12,520 bases of DNA from Baffinella frigidus (taxonomy: Eukaryota > Cryptophyceae > Cryptomonadales > Baffinellaceae). The number at the start of each line of letters is the position of its first letter. Position 1 is the stretch's first letter. The translations under genes and the position numbers were made by a program. The stretch lies in contig MU646337.1 of assembly GCA_026770585.1 (NCBI GenBank), forward strand, positions 580,818 through 593,337, read 5' to 3'. This document shows, piece by piece, positions 1 through 5,882 of this stretch. The notes beneath the pieces are model-generated. The model had not been told where the DNA came from. It saw only the letters and a list, made by a program, of their open reading frames with translations, and ran no database searches.

Positions 1-94
1 CGGGTTTCGGGTTTCGGGTTTCGGGTTTCGGGTTTCGGGTTTCGGGTTTCGGGTTTCGGGTTTCGGTTTTCGGGTGTATGGTTTGGGTTTTCCG
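1..94 (+). repeat. Interstitial telomere-like array, TTTCGGG variant
   Basis: About nine head-to-tail copies of the 7-mer CGGGTTT run to about position 63 and then decay (TTTTCGGG, TGTATGG, TTTGGG). The unit differs by one base from the plant/algal telomere repeat TTTAGGG. The G-rich strand is on + at the left edge, whereas a true left chromosome end would be C-rich on +, so this is an interstitial array or the edge of one. It begins only about 20 bases past the stop codon of the minus-strand MYND gene, so it forms that gene's 3' flank. Confidence 0.93.
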
Positions 95-113
95 GAAGCG
101 CAACCCCCAAAAA

Positions 114-955
114 TCAGTGGTCTAAAAGGGATGTAAATGCTGACTCGGTCTCGAAGAAGCCGTGAGCCTCCGCCAGGGCTCTGGCGCGCGTCCCCCATTT
201 CCGCGCGCCTGCGCCATCCCCCGCTTCTCGCAGCACTGTCGCTACCTGTGCAGGGTTTCGGGTTCAGGGTTCAGGGTTTGGGGTTTAGGGTTTGGGGTTT
301 AGGGTTTGGGGTTTGGGGTTTGGGGTTTGGCGTTTGGGGCTTGGGGTTTGGGGTTTGGGGTTTGGGGTTTAGGGTTCAGGGCTTAGGGTTCAGGGTTCAG
401 GGTTCAGGGTTTAGGGTTTAGGGTTTGGGGTTTCGTGTTTATGTTTCAGGATTTAGGGTGTAGGGTTTACCCGGCACATGCTCCACCCCTGGTCCCTGAA
501 CCGCTGCAACCTCCCCAGGATCTCGACGATGCGCTCGTGACAGCTGGCTGCCTTTGTGTAGTTCCGCTTCACAAAGTGCGCAATGGCAAACTGGTCCAGT
601 ATCCTCCCTCGCTTAACATCGTCCGGCGCTGCAGTGAGCAGCTCTTCCATCTTCGGTTCCCAAAAAAGCACGCCTTCCCAGTCTTGCACGCCGTGCGCAA
701 GTTCCACCCTCCCCTGAACCTGCTGCAGATCCAGCGCCTCTCGGCAAAACCTCTTGTGTTCCTTCCAGGCCGCGCGCTGGCACCTGCTCGCATAGCCGAG
801 ACACTTGGTGAGTGGCGGAAGGAAGAAGGCAACCAACCCTCGGGAGGTGGCACTCACTCCGTGCCGCAATAGCTCACGACCTGGCACCGCGCACAGCGCT
901 TCAGCTCAGCCTGCCCTTCCTCCTTGGCCCTCCCACAGTGGGCGCACGTCGACAT
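114..955 (-). CDS. MYND zinc finger protein with TPR-like C-terminal region (3 exons)
   Basis: The gene reads 955-858, 783-471 and 245-114, giving 180 residues. Introns are 857-784 (74 bp, GTGAGT...GCAG) and 470-246 (225 bp, GTAAAC...CACAG). Joining exons 1 and 2 completes a MYND finger: CAHC (residues 4-7), CARC (21-24), YC (29-30), then C, W..H and FC from exon 2. Its C-x2-C, C-x2-C, YC-x3-C, H-x3-C pattern is diagnostic of MYND, a zinc-binding protein-interaction module. Exon 2 continues as helical TPR-like sequence (RILDQFAIAHFVKRNYTKAA). Exon 3 joins in phase 0 and adds another helical pair (WGTRARALAEAHGFFETES) before TGA at 116-114. MYND-TPR proteins are expanded families in several algae; the partner is unknown. 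Intron 2 is almost wholly telomere-like repeat. MYND-TPR proteins are usually longer, so this copy may be truncated next to the left-edge array, or it may splice out near GAGTCAGC. The start is the ATG just before the first zinc cysteine. Confidence 0.82.
246..470 (+). repeat. Degenerate telomeric repeat filling intron 2 of the MYND gene
   Basis: Positions about 254-468 are a mixture of TTTAGGG, TTTGGGG and TTCAGGG units on +. Read on the gene's strand it is C-rich (CCCTAAA, CCCCAAA, CCCTGAA). It is bounded by a candidate donor, CGG|GTAAAC, at 471/470 and an acceptor, CTGCACAG|GTAGCG, at 246/245. The exons on either side join in frame and complete a helical repeat, which is the main reason for calling it an intron rather than a gene break. 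If it is not spliced, translation stops at 455-453 inside a TAA supplied by the repeat. Confidence 0.75.
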
Positions 956-1052
956 TCCTCGGATTTCGGGGTTTGACCATCAAGCCCAAGGAGTTGACAA
1001 AACTATTCACTCAACTTTTTAAAACCCCTTCTAAAATTTGGGCACCCTCACA
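956..1052. promoter_or_regulatory. Possible bidirectional promoter between divergent gene starts
   Basis: This 97-bp gap lies between the ATG of the MYND gene (minus) and the ATG at 1053 (plus). It contains TTTGACC, GTTGACA and an AT-rich stretch (CTTTTTAAAA). A related copy of its 972-1016 segment lies at 1372-1420, away from any start codon, so the TTGAC-bearing block may be a dispersed repeat rather than a dedicated promoter. No TATA box is certain. Confidence 0.3.
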
Positions 1053-1420
1053 ATGCTGGCAAGATCGTCTGTTGCCACCGCATTGCGGACGGTCCTGCCC
1101 CGCCCCATCGCGCGTGCGGCAGCAACTCTGCGGCTGGCTGCCATGATTGTCGCGATGGGCTGGTCTGTGCGGCTTGGTCTGCGGGCGCTCTCCAAGGTAC
1201 CAGGGGTGGCTCTCCTGGGATCCTCGCTAGCCGCTATCGAGCGACCTAATCACGTTTTTAAAAGTTGGGACCGGAATCTGGTCCCAGATGTTTCATTTTA
1301 AAAGTCCTCCCTTAGGATTCATGTGAAAGTTTTCAAAATCCATGAAAATTGTGTCACGTCCTCGCTCGGATTTGACCATTGACCCCACAGGAGTTAGTTG
1401 TCAAAACGTTTCACTCAACA
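972..1420 (+). repeat. Diverged direct repeat carrying TTGAC boxes (972-1016 and 1372-1420)
   Basis: Both segments read TTTGACCAT, then a variable part ending in AGGAGTT, then TTGACAAAAC or TTGTCAAAAC, and finish in TTCACTCAAC. They are direct and several percent diverged. The first copy sits in the gap between the two divergent start codons. Motifs of the form GTTGACTTTT / AAAAGTTGAC recur through the window (near 9110, 9180, 10303, 12375-12420). Confidence 0.6.
1053..1196 (+). CDS. Candidate first exon with organelle-targeting-like N-terminus
   Basis: ATG at 1053 opens a 48-codon stretch to a possible donor CCAAG|GTACCA at 1196/1197, ending in phase 0. The peptide starts MLARSSVATALRTVLPRPIA and continues rich in Ala, Arg, Leu and Ser, with no Asp or Glu before the donor. 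That composition is typical of mitochondrial or plastid transit peptides. Codons have a high G+C third position, like the MYND exons. Without splicing, the frame ends near 1301 in less coding-like sequence. I could not find the next exon. It may be a chance GC-rich frame, or an exon stranded from its gene. Confidence 0.33.
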
Positions 1421-1772
1421 AGATTGGTGGTGAAGCAGATCAAAAGTTAACGTCGATCCCCTGAAATGTTGCCAAAAGTTGATTATTTTCTTTTTTTCTC
1501 CTCCGGACGGGCCCGCCTCAGGTACCGAAAATATTTTCTGGCCCGTTTTTCGAGGTGTTCCGACGAGACCCCCAAAAAGTTAGAGGCCCTTTTGTGGACT
1601 AACTTTCAATTCTGTTTTTTCACTTTTTGGGGGTCTTATCGGAAGATCGTGTTCCTGTGCAAATAACCTGCTTCCCCACCCTCGAATCTCGGATCTTTTT
1701 TACAATACAGGTACACGCCCATTTTGTACGAGCGCGTCCATTGTGTACATAGCTTATTTTTATACAACCCAC
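1197..1772. other. Gene-free stretch with a 15-bp perfect inverted repeat
   Basis: No convincing exon is seen. AGACCCCCAAAAAGT at 1566-1580 is the exact reverse complement of 1622-1636, with 41 bases between them. A competing, shorter inverted pair (AAAGTTAG at 1576-1583 and CTAACTTT at 1599-1606) overlaps it, so two alternative hairpins are possible. A segment around 1728-1746 (GCGTCCATT..GTAC) resembles one near 9056-9070. Confidence 0.55.
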
Positions 1773-1920
1773 CCACCAACCCTCACAGCCTGCGCAAAAC
1801 GTCGAATTTGAGGTCACGTATTTCCCTGGGAGGCCGCCGGATTCCGGCGTCCGTGGAGCCATCTGCCTTGAAATCGAAAACCGAAAATCATCGATTTGCC
1901 CAGCCCGTGAGGGTTGGTGG
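1773..1920. mobile_element. Foldback MITE-like element, TIR CCACCAACCCTCAC, copy 1
   Basis: The left arm (1773-1809) and right arm (1884-1920) are inverted copies beginning CCACCAACCCTCAC and matching over about 37 bp with a handful of changes. Near the middle, CGCCGGATTCCGGCG (1835-1849) is a second small hairpin. It is 148 bp long with no coding capacity, so it would depend on another element's transposase. I see no clear target-site duplication. A relative with the same termini lies at 4465-4635. Confidence 0.62.
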
Positions 1921-1995
1921 ACATTTAGTCATCATATCGAAAAAAGGAGAAAAAAAGTTTGGGGCAAGGGCGCGCGACGCCGCGGACTTTTTTCT

Positions 1996-2065
1996 AGGGT
2001 TTAGGGTTGAGGGTTTAGGGTTTAGGGCGTAGGGTTTAGGGCGTAGGGTTTAGGGTTTGAGGGGT
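1996..2065 (+). repeat. Interstitial telomeric repeat block
   Basis: About ten TTTAGGG units, two in the form GCGTAGGG and some with TTGAGGG. It is G-rich on +. It lies just downstream (in minus-strand sense) of the stop codon of the candidate membrane-tail exon at 2089. Confidence 0.9.
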
Positions 2066-2088
2066 GGACGCACCACGCCCATCTCCCC

Positions 2089-2311
2089 CTAGAACAGTGC
2101 CAGCACGCACAGCCCCGCCATGAGAGTCGTGATCAGAGACGCCACCCTGCGGAGGAGCGCGCATCTCTGCAGGCGCCTGCTCTCCCCATCGTCCAAGCCT
2201 TCCCCGTGGGTTAGTTAGTTCGCCCTAGTGGACGAGACGTTAGTTCCCATACCTACCCTCCGGGGTGGTCGAGGGCAGCCTGAGCCCTCTGGTCTCGTCG
2301 AATCTCTCCCC
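2089..2311 (-). CDS. Candidate 3' exons of a protein ending in a single membrane helix
   Basis: Two short exons are inferred on the minus strand: 2311-2257 (after CACGCTAG) and 2198-2089 (after CGGGGAAG), with a 58-bp intron, GTAGGT...AAG, that contains CTAAC branch-like motifs. The donor GAGG|GTAGGT and the acceptor fit in phase 1. The joined product reads about ERFDETRGLRLPSTTPEG, then a basic segment, then a hydrophobic run VASLITTLMAGLCVLALF directly before TAG. This resembles a tail-anchored or type-I membrane tail. Upstream exons are not identified and the family is not recognised. Third positions are G/C-rich, unlike the flanking repeats. The intron is very short and both acceptors have weak pyrimidine tracts. 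Confidence 0.35.
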
Positions 2312-2369
2312 CTAGCGTGTGCCGTCGGTTTATCAACTTATTAAACCTCGCTTTCCCCCCTTGACCTGT

Positions 2370-2425
2370 TAAGGTTCCTGAACCCCTCTGGGTTCTCGGG
2401 CTCGAGCCCAACACAGCCCATGGCA
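2370..2425 (-). repeat. Diverged copy of the CTAAAGGACCT repeat family
   Basis: Read on minus it gives GGGCTGTGTTGGGCTCGAG...AACC..AGG, an evident relative of the GGGCTATGTTGGGAGCTCGA end shared by six better copies between 2485 and 4869. It is too diverged to place its ends. Confidence 0.45.
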
Positions 2426-2484
2426 CCTTTCGTACCCCCTGAGAAGCTTGACGCTGTCGCGCCTTCATGAGGAAGCATGGCCTT

Positions 2485-2650
2485 TCCTTTAGGTCCTTTA
2501 GGTTCTTCGAGCTCCCAACATAGGCGGACACCGGAACTGGTTCTGCAGAAAAGCCATGCTTCCTTTCGGATCACATTCAGGCCCCTGCAAGATAAGTTCC
2601 GGTGTCCGCCTAGGTTGGGAGCTCGAAGAACCTAAAGGACCTAAAGGACC
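2485..2650. mobile_element. Head-to-head pair of CTAAAGGACCT-family repeats forming a 48-bp inverted repeat
   Basis: Arm 2491-2538 and arm 2595-2642 are reverse complements over 48 bp with one mismatch, separated by 56 bases. The minus copy extends to about 2572, through a CTGCAG and a small AGCATGG/CCATGCT pair to CGGATC; the plus copy is truncated there. Both end in repeated CTAAAGGAC. The RNA would form a very stable stem. No transposase is visible. Confidence 0.75.
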
Positions 2651-2863
2651 TACAGGGGGGGCACAACCTTGTGTCCTCCTGGCGTGAAGCGGTCGTGATG
2701 CAGCTTAACTTACCCCTTGTGTAACCTCGCCTTTCACCAGCCCAGGGGGGGACTGAAGACAAGACTTCTTCTTCGAGTTGACTCATCAGGAGCCAACATC
2801 CTAAGTTTGAAAGTCAAAAGTTTTGCAGCCAGAAAAGGTGCCACTCATGAGAGACCTGCTCCA

Positions 2864-3025
2864 GGATCTAATCGCGGCGAGTATTTGTGATAAATACGAT
2901 TTGGCAACGAAATTTGCTACACATCTGGAGCTTCCGGTCACGTCCGTGTGGTAATTTTCGTTGCAAAAACGGGTCGGAGATCCCCGAAATCGTATGCATG
3001 ATAAACACTCGTCCGGATGAGATCC
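2864..3025. mobile_element. Imperfect 160-bp palindrome (foldback element)
   Basis: The left arm 2864-2925 (starting GGATCTAATCGCGGCGAGT) pairs with the right arm back from 3025 (GGATCTCATCCGGACGAGT in reverse complement). Further pairings follow: ATACGATTT with AAATCGTAT, and GCAACGAAATTT with AATTTTCGTTGC. The right arm has about 20 extra bases (near 2970-2990). The loop is about 2927-2945. It could be a MITE, or the precursor of a long hairpin RNA. No coding frame is supported. Confidence 0.6.
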
Positions 3026-3032
3026 TATCTGT

Positions 3033-3046
3033 CTACGCGCGCGTAG
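3033..3046. repeat. 14-bp perfect palindrome CTACGCGCGCGTAG
   Basis: An exact palindrome with an alternating CG core, just outside the foldback element ending at 3025. It could be a protein-binding site or chance in GC-rich DNA. Confidence 0.5.
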
Positions 3047-3082
3047 CACAATTCTGTTCGATCTTGGGGCTATGAAATCCCT

Positions 3083-3157
3083 GGCTTTTCTGCAGAACCA
3101 GCTCCGGTGTCCGCCTATGTTGGGAGCTCGAAGAACCTAAAGGACTTAAAGGACCTT
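3083..3157 (+). repeat. CTAAAGGACCT-family repeat, plus copy
   Basis: It starts with GGCTTTTCTGCAGAACCAGC and ends in GAACCTAAAGGACTTAAAGG. It is nearly identical to the minus copy at 2485-2572 in its shared part. It lacks the ACGGAAGGGCGTGTCGTTGG segment of the copies at 3504 and 3759 and instead carries CTCCGGTGTCCGCC, so there are at least two subfamilies. Confidence 0.75.
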
Positions 3158-3211
3158 CGAAGTCCGGTGTGTGCAGGGGTACCATAAGAAACGGTTCCGA
3201 TAAGAAATAGG

Positions 3212-3440
3212 GCGTTTTTGAGGTGTGAGTTTCTTAATAATTAAGATAGAGAGGGTGGGCGTTTTCACTGAGGTTCTTGATAAACAAGAAAGAGAAGGCG
3301 GGCGTTTTCACTGAGGTTCTTGATACACAAGAAAGAGAAGGCGGGCGTTTTCACTGAGGTTCTTGATAAACAAGAAAGAGAAGGCGGGCGTTTTCACTGA
3401 GGTTCTTGATACACAAGAAAGAGAAGGCGGGCGTTTTCTC
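3212..3440 (+). repeat. 43-bp tandem array with an 86-bp higher-order period
   Basis: Four full units start at 3257, 3300, 3343 and 3386, and a partial unit starts at 3429. Each begins GGGCGTTTTCACTGAGG. A diverged unit precedes them from about 3212. Units alternate strictly between TTGATAAACAAG and TTGATACACAAG, so the array grew by copying an 86-bp dimer. Every unit contains a small hairpin, TTCTTG..CAAGAA with a 5-base loop. The diverged first unit has a hairpin in the same place (TCTTAA..TTAAGA). Confidence 0.92.
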
Positions 3441-3503
3441 AGGAACTACGAAAAACAATTATTCCATCCTTGACACGCGAAACAGTTTCGACGGATGGTG
3501 CAT

Positions 3504-3600
3504 TCGCAAAGCAAAAATACTTTCTTTGCAGTCCTTTCTACGGAAGGGCGTGTCGTTGGGCTATGTTGGGCGAAATCAAAATCTAAAGGACCTAACGGAC
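3504..3600 (+). repeat. CTAAAGGACCT-family repeat, long subfamily
   Basis: It shares AGCAAAAAT.CTTTC..TGCAGTCCTTTC.ACGGAAGGGCGTGTCGTTGGGCTATGTTGGG with the copy at 3759-3868 and ends in TCTAAAGGACCTAACGGAC. One frame runs open through it (STEGRVVGLCW...), shared by the 3759 copy but not by the others, so coding origin is uncertain. Confidence 0.75.
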
Positions 3601-3649
3601 AACCGAGGCACAACACTTGGACCAGCGCATCGTCGAACCGCACCACCCT

Positions 3650-3701
3650 CTCCTCTTCTCGCCAAAAGTCAACCACTCCTCTTCTCGCCAAAAGTCAACC
3701 A
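3650..3701 (+). repeat. 26-bp tandem duplication containing AAAAGTCAACCA
   Basis: The unit CTCCTCTTCTCGCCAAAAGT plus CAACCA occurs at 3650-3675 and again, exactly, at 3676-3701. AAAAGTCAAC is the same TTGAC-type motif that recurs elsewhere in the window. Confidence 0.85.
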
Positions 3702-3758
3702 CGTGCGAAGAAACACCCCAAGAGAACCACCTTTTATCCCCTCTACACGAGCCTCTGC

Positions 3759-3868
3759 ACTGGAGAGCTAAACGCGATCCGAAAGCAAAAATTCTTTCCC
3801 TGCAGTCCTTTCCACGGAAGGGCGTGTCGTTGGGCTATGTTGGGAGCATTTAAAACCTCAAGAACTTA
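3759..3868 (+). repeat. CTAAAGGACCT-family repeat, longest plus copy
   Basis: It begins CACTGGAGAGCTAAACGCGA and matches the reverse complement of 4752-4869 over its whole length. The GAAAGC.....TCTTTC segment is a hairpin. Its right end overlaps the stop codon and last few codons of the minus-strand gene ending at 3850, so insertion of the repeat may have set that gene's present C-terminus. Confidence 0.78.
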
Positions 3869-4193
3869 ATGGGCGCGATCGGGTATCTGATTAGTTCCTG
3901 GCCCCGGGGGCAATAACAACGCCGCTGGGTACACGCCAGTTCCTTAAGCACCAAGAACCAAGAAAAAACTGCTGTGGGATGGACGCGCGGGAGCTCAGCA
4001 TGCCCGCTCAGGATGTGACCCCGCTTGGGAGGAGAGAGGCCGCGCCGGCCAAGGCCCACACACAAGCGAGAGAGAACTTACCTTCATTAGTCAACCACCG
4101 AGGCTCGTCACCTGTCCGACCGAGGCTCACATAGGAGCTAGTGGAGCTATTGGAGCTTGAATGAACGTCATACAGCAGCACGCGCGTTGCTAG
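3850..4193 (-). CDS. Unrecognised gene, two inferred 3' exons
   Basis: The inferred exons are 4193-4082 and 3971-3850, with a 110-bp intron (AAG|GTAAGT, a consensus donor, to CATCCCACAG). The first follows acceptor TTTGATCGCAG in phase 0 and reads LATRVLLYDVHSSSNSSTSS and then YVSLGRTGDEPRWLTNE. The donor falls in phase 1 and the second exon restores the frame: AVFSWFLVLKEL, then a Cys/Arg-rich tail, then TAA at 3852-3850. I do not recognise the family. The first part looks like a beta-rich soluble protein with a Ser/Asn-rich loop. Upstream exons should lie beyond 4201 on the minus strand; the interval just there is a putative foldback element (4220-4424), which would make it intronic. The final residues and stop lie in a repeat copy. 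The consensus donor and phase match are good evidence; the acceptor of exon 2 and the true end are less certain. Confidence 0.5.
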
Positions 4194-4219
4194 CTGCGAT
4201 CAAACGCAACGCCGTGGTG

Positions 4220-4424
4220 CCACCAGCAAACCGTAGCAGCTTTTACCGAGTCCTTGCAAGATCCGGGAATGAAATTCTTTTTTTGATTTATTCGTAGGAC
4301 CCTACGCTAGGAAACCCTAGAGACCTCGAATTGCTGACGGGAGATACTGATGAGATCTCATCGGTTTAGCTGAAAATTACTTCAGTACCCGACCCGGTCA
4401 TAAGCTGCTACGGGTTGCTGGTGG
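4220..4424. mobile_element. Putative 205-bp foldback element
   Basis: Terminal inverted repeats 4220-4241 and 4403-4424 (CCACCAGCAAACCGTAGCAG plus CT) match 21 of 22. Weaker similarity continues inward (TTTACCG and its partner). Inside lie the perfect palindrome GATGAGATCTCATC (4349-4362) and GTAGGACCCTACGCTAGG near 4295, a motif shared with other small elements here. No coding capacity. Confidence 0.55.
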
Positions 4425-4464
4425 TGAGCACAGCCGCGGGACGGCAAATGGTGGGCCTTGGGAA

Positions 4465-4635
4465 CCACCAACCCTCCCGGAAAGACCAAATCGTCGATTT
4501 TCAGAGCTCAAATTCACCTTGCAGACACCCCAGATCTGGGGTGTCTGATCTTAAGTTGACAAAATCTTGGTGCATAATCAACTTTTGGGAACAGGTCGAG
4601 ATCAATGGATTTGGTCCTCCCGTGAGGGTTGGTGG
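4465..4635. mobile_element. Foldback MITE-like element, TIR CCACCAACCCTC, copy 2
   Basis: The left end at 4465 (CCACCAACCCTCCCGG..GACCAAATC) and the right end at 4635 (the same sequence inverted) form arms of about 30 bp. The centre holds a 26-bp perfect palindrome at 4522-4547 (half-site CAGACACCCCAGA). The termini match the element at 1773-1920, but the central palindrome differs. The 171-bp element has no frame of its own. Confidence 0.63.
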
Positions 4636-4751
4636 AAGGCAGGACATTTCTGGACATTTCTGGATTTATATAGAGAGGTTTCGCCATTACTGCCACACCC
4701 GTGCCTTTACAAAACTACAATCAGAGCCTGTCGGAGCCTGCCCACTGGGCT

Positions 4752-4904
4752 TTTTAGGTCCTTTAGGTTTTGATTTCTCCCAACATATGCCAACGACACG
4801 CCGTTCCGTAGAAGGGATCTGCAGAGAAAGCATTTTTGCTTTCGGATCGCGTTTCGCTCTCCAGTGCCCGCTTAGGAAGAAGCAGTCGCTTACGACGCAG
4901 CAGT
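4752..4904 (-). repeat. CTAAAGGACCT-family repeat (minus copy) in a possible exon
   Basis: 4869-4752 on the minus strand is the full inverted counterpart of 3759-3868, and its GAAAGCATTTTTGCTTTC (4835-4852) is a perfect hairpin. On minus, the telomeric block at 4914-4981 leads to CTGGTCGCAG (AG at 4906-4905), after which a 46-codon frame runs open to TAA at 4765-4763 (LLRRKRLLLPKRALESETRS then ESKNAFSADPFYGTACRWHM). The repeat is well supported. The exon is speculative; the same repeat elsewhere has stops in this frame. Confidence 0.6.
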
Positions 4905-4913
4905 CTGCGACCA

Positions 4914-4981
4914 GGGGTTTAGGGTTTAGGGTTTAGGGTTTAGGGTTCAGGGTTCAGGGTTCAGGGTTTAGGGTTTAGGGG
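4914..4981 (+). repeat. Interstitial telomeric repeat block (TTTAGGG/TTCAGGG)
   Basis: About nine units: four TTTAGGG, then three TTCAGGG, then TTTAGGG again. This is the most canonical telomere-like block in the window. It is G-rich on +. It sits immediately left of the cluster of TA-flanked miniature elements. Confidence 0.93.
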
Positions 4982-5017
4982 CGAGACAAGTCACGGGACA
5001 CGCCAGGCCGACGGCTA

Positions 5018-5176
5018 CAGGGGTACCTCGCTCATAAGAAACCGCCCCCCCCTAGGACCCTACAGTAGGACCATGCCTAGGGTTCTATGGTTGTTACCTC
5101 GCCCACAAGAACCCCCCCCCCCCCTAGGACCCTACAGTAGGCCTGTGCCTAGGGCCTGAAGGTGGTCCTAGGGGGG
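5018..5176 (+). mobile_element. Two truncated copies of the CAGGGGTACC MITE in tandem
   Basis: Copy a (5018-5090) has the left TIR, a poly-C tract and CCTAGGACCCTACAGTAGGA but no right TIR. Copy b (about 5094-5176) starts inside the TIR (TACCTCGCCCACAAGAA) and ends at GGTCCTAGGGGGG. The flank CGCCAGGCCGACGGCTACAG at 5001-5020 recurs at 5178-5197 with one change. So the block was tandemly duplicated with a unit of about 177 bp. Confidence 0.75.
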
Positions 5177-5194
5177 TCGCCAGGCCGGCGGCTA

Positions 5195-5312
5195 CAGGGG
5201 GTACCTCGCTCATAAAACCCCCCCCCCTCCTGGGACCCTACATAAGGCCTATGCCTAGGGCCCTATGGTGGTCCTAGGGGGGTGGGCGTTTCTTATGAGC
5301 GAGGTACCCCTG
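5195..5312 (+). mobile_element. CAGGGGTACC MITE, complete copy c
   Basis: It is 118 bp with TIRs of about 24 bp (CAGGGGGTACCTCGCTCATAA / TTATGAGCGAGGTACCCCTG), flanked by TA on each side. The interior is also self-complementary (CCTGGGACCCTA...ATGGTGGTCCTAGG), so the strand folds end to end. A TA target duplication with short TIRs is the signature of Tc1/mariner-type non-autonomous elements. No transposase is present in the window. Confidence 0.82.
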
Positions 5313-5357
5313 TACAGGGGTTACTTGCGGACAAGAAGGGCACACATACAGCCCCTA

Positions 5358-5474
5358 CAGGGATACCTCGCTCATAAGAAAGCGCCCCCCCCCTAGGACC
5401 ACCATAGGGCCCTAGGCATAGCCCTACTGTAGGGTCCTAGGAAGAGGCGGTTTCTTATGAGCGAGGTACCCCTG
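5358..5474 (-). mobile_element. CAGGGGTACC MITE, complete copy d (inverted)
   Basis: It is 117 bp, flanked by TA. The interior runs opposite to copy c (CCTAGGACCACCATAGGGCC first and CTACTGTAGGGTCCTAGG last). One TIR base differs (CAGGGATACC). Confidence 0.82.
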
Positions 5475-5477
5475 TAG

Positions 5478-5530
5478 GGCTGCAGGGCCTAGGGTCCTGG
5501 GGGGGGGGGGGGGGTCATCGAGGCACCCCT
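5478..5530 (+). mobile_element. Degraded right half of a CAGGGGTACC MITE with a 16-G run
   Basis: GGCCTAGGGTCCT is followed by 16 consecutive G (5499-5514) and then TCATCGAGGCACCCCT, matching the interior and decayed right TIR of its neighbours. The long G run is an expansion of the 6-9 G normally seen there. Confidence 0.6.
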
Positions 5531-5571
5531 TTCCTGCAAAAAGCTTGACCGATTCAGGGACGGCCCCGGTA

Positions 5572-5746
5572 CAGGGGTACCTCGCTAATAAGAAAGCGCC
5601 CCCTCCCAGGGCCCTACAGTAGGCCTATGCCCAGGGCCCTATGAGAGTCCTGGGGCCCAGGGCCCTATGAGAGTCCTGGGGGGAGATGCCCAGGGCTCTG
5701 TGAGAGTCCTGGGGGGGGGCGCTTTCTTATGAGCGAGGTACCCCTG
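5572..5746 (+). mobile_element. CAGGGGTACC MITE, expanded copy f
   Basis: It is 175 bp with perfect-looking TIRs and TA on both sides. The extra length comes from three tandem copies of an internal unit, CCCAGGG(C/T)CC/TCT.TGAGAGTCCTGGGG, which is present once in other copies. Confidence 0.85.
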
Positions 5747-5797
5747 TACAAATCAGGTTTTGTTTTGTACAGGGTGTACCGGGTTAAAAAGGGCCCT

Positions 5798-5818
5798 GTC
5801 TCACCAAGTCGGTGAGAC
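5798..5818. repeat. 21-nt hairpin, GTCTCACC arm, copy 1
   Basis: Arms GTCTCACC and GGTGAGAC are separated by AAGTC. This is one of three copies of the same hairpin; the others are at 5862-5882 and 7827-7847. Confidence 0.85.
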
Positions 5819-5861
5819 CAACCAGACAGAGACAGAGCCTACCTCTGTCCCACACGGTTTA

Positions 5862-5882
5862 GTCTCGCCAATTTGGCGAGAC
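5862..5882. repeat. 21-nt hairpin, GTCTCGCC arm, copy 2
   Basis: Arms GTCTCGCC and GGCGAGAC with loop AATTT. Compared with copy 1, an A-T pair is replaced by G-C on both sides, preserving the stem. Between copies 1 and 2 lies another short pair, GACAGAG...CTCTGTC (about 5824-5850). Confidence 0.85.

Noticed and set aside
1-94. True chromosome end at the left edge
   Set aside because: The strand is wrong: a left end should be C-rich on +, and a gene follows immediately in unique sequence.
137-421. 94-codon plus-strand frame with a GFGVWGLGF repeat protein
   Set aside because: It is translated telomeric repeat. The true coding strand at 114-245 is minus.
453-872. 145-codon plus-strand frame
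   Set aside because: Antisense shadow of MYND exon 2.
2341-2574. 77-codon minus frame (LCWELEEPKGPKG)
   Set aside because: It lies across dispersed repeat copies whose other members break this frame.
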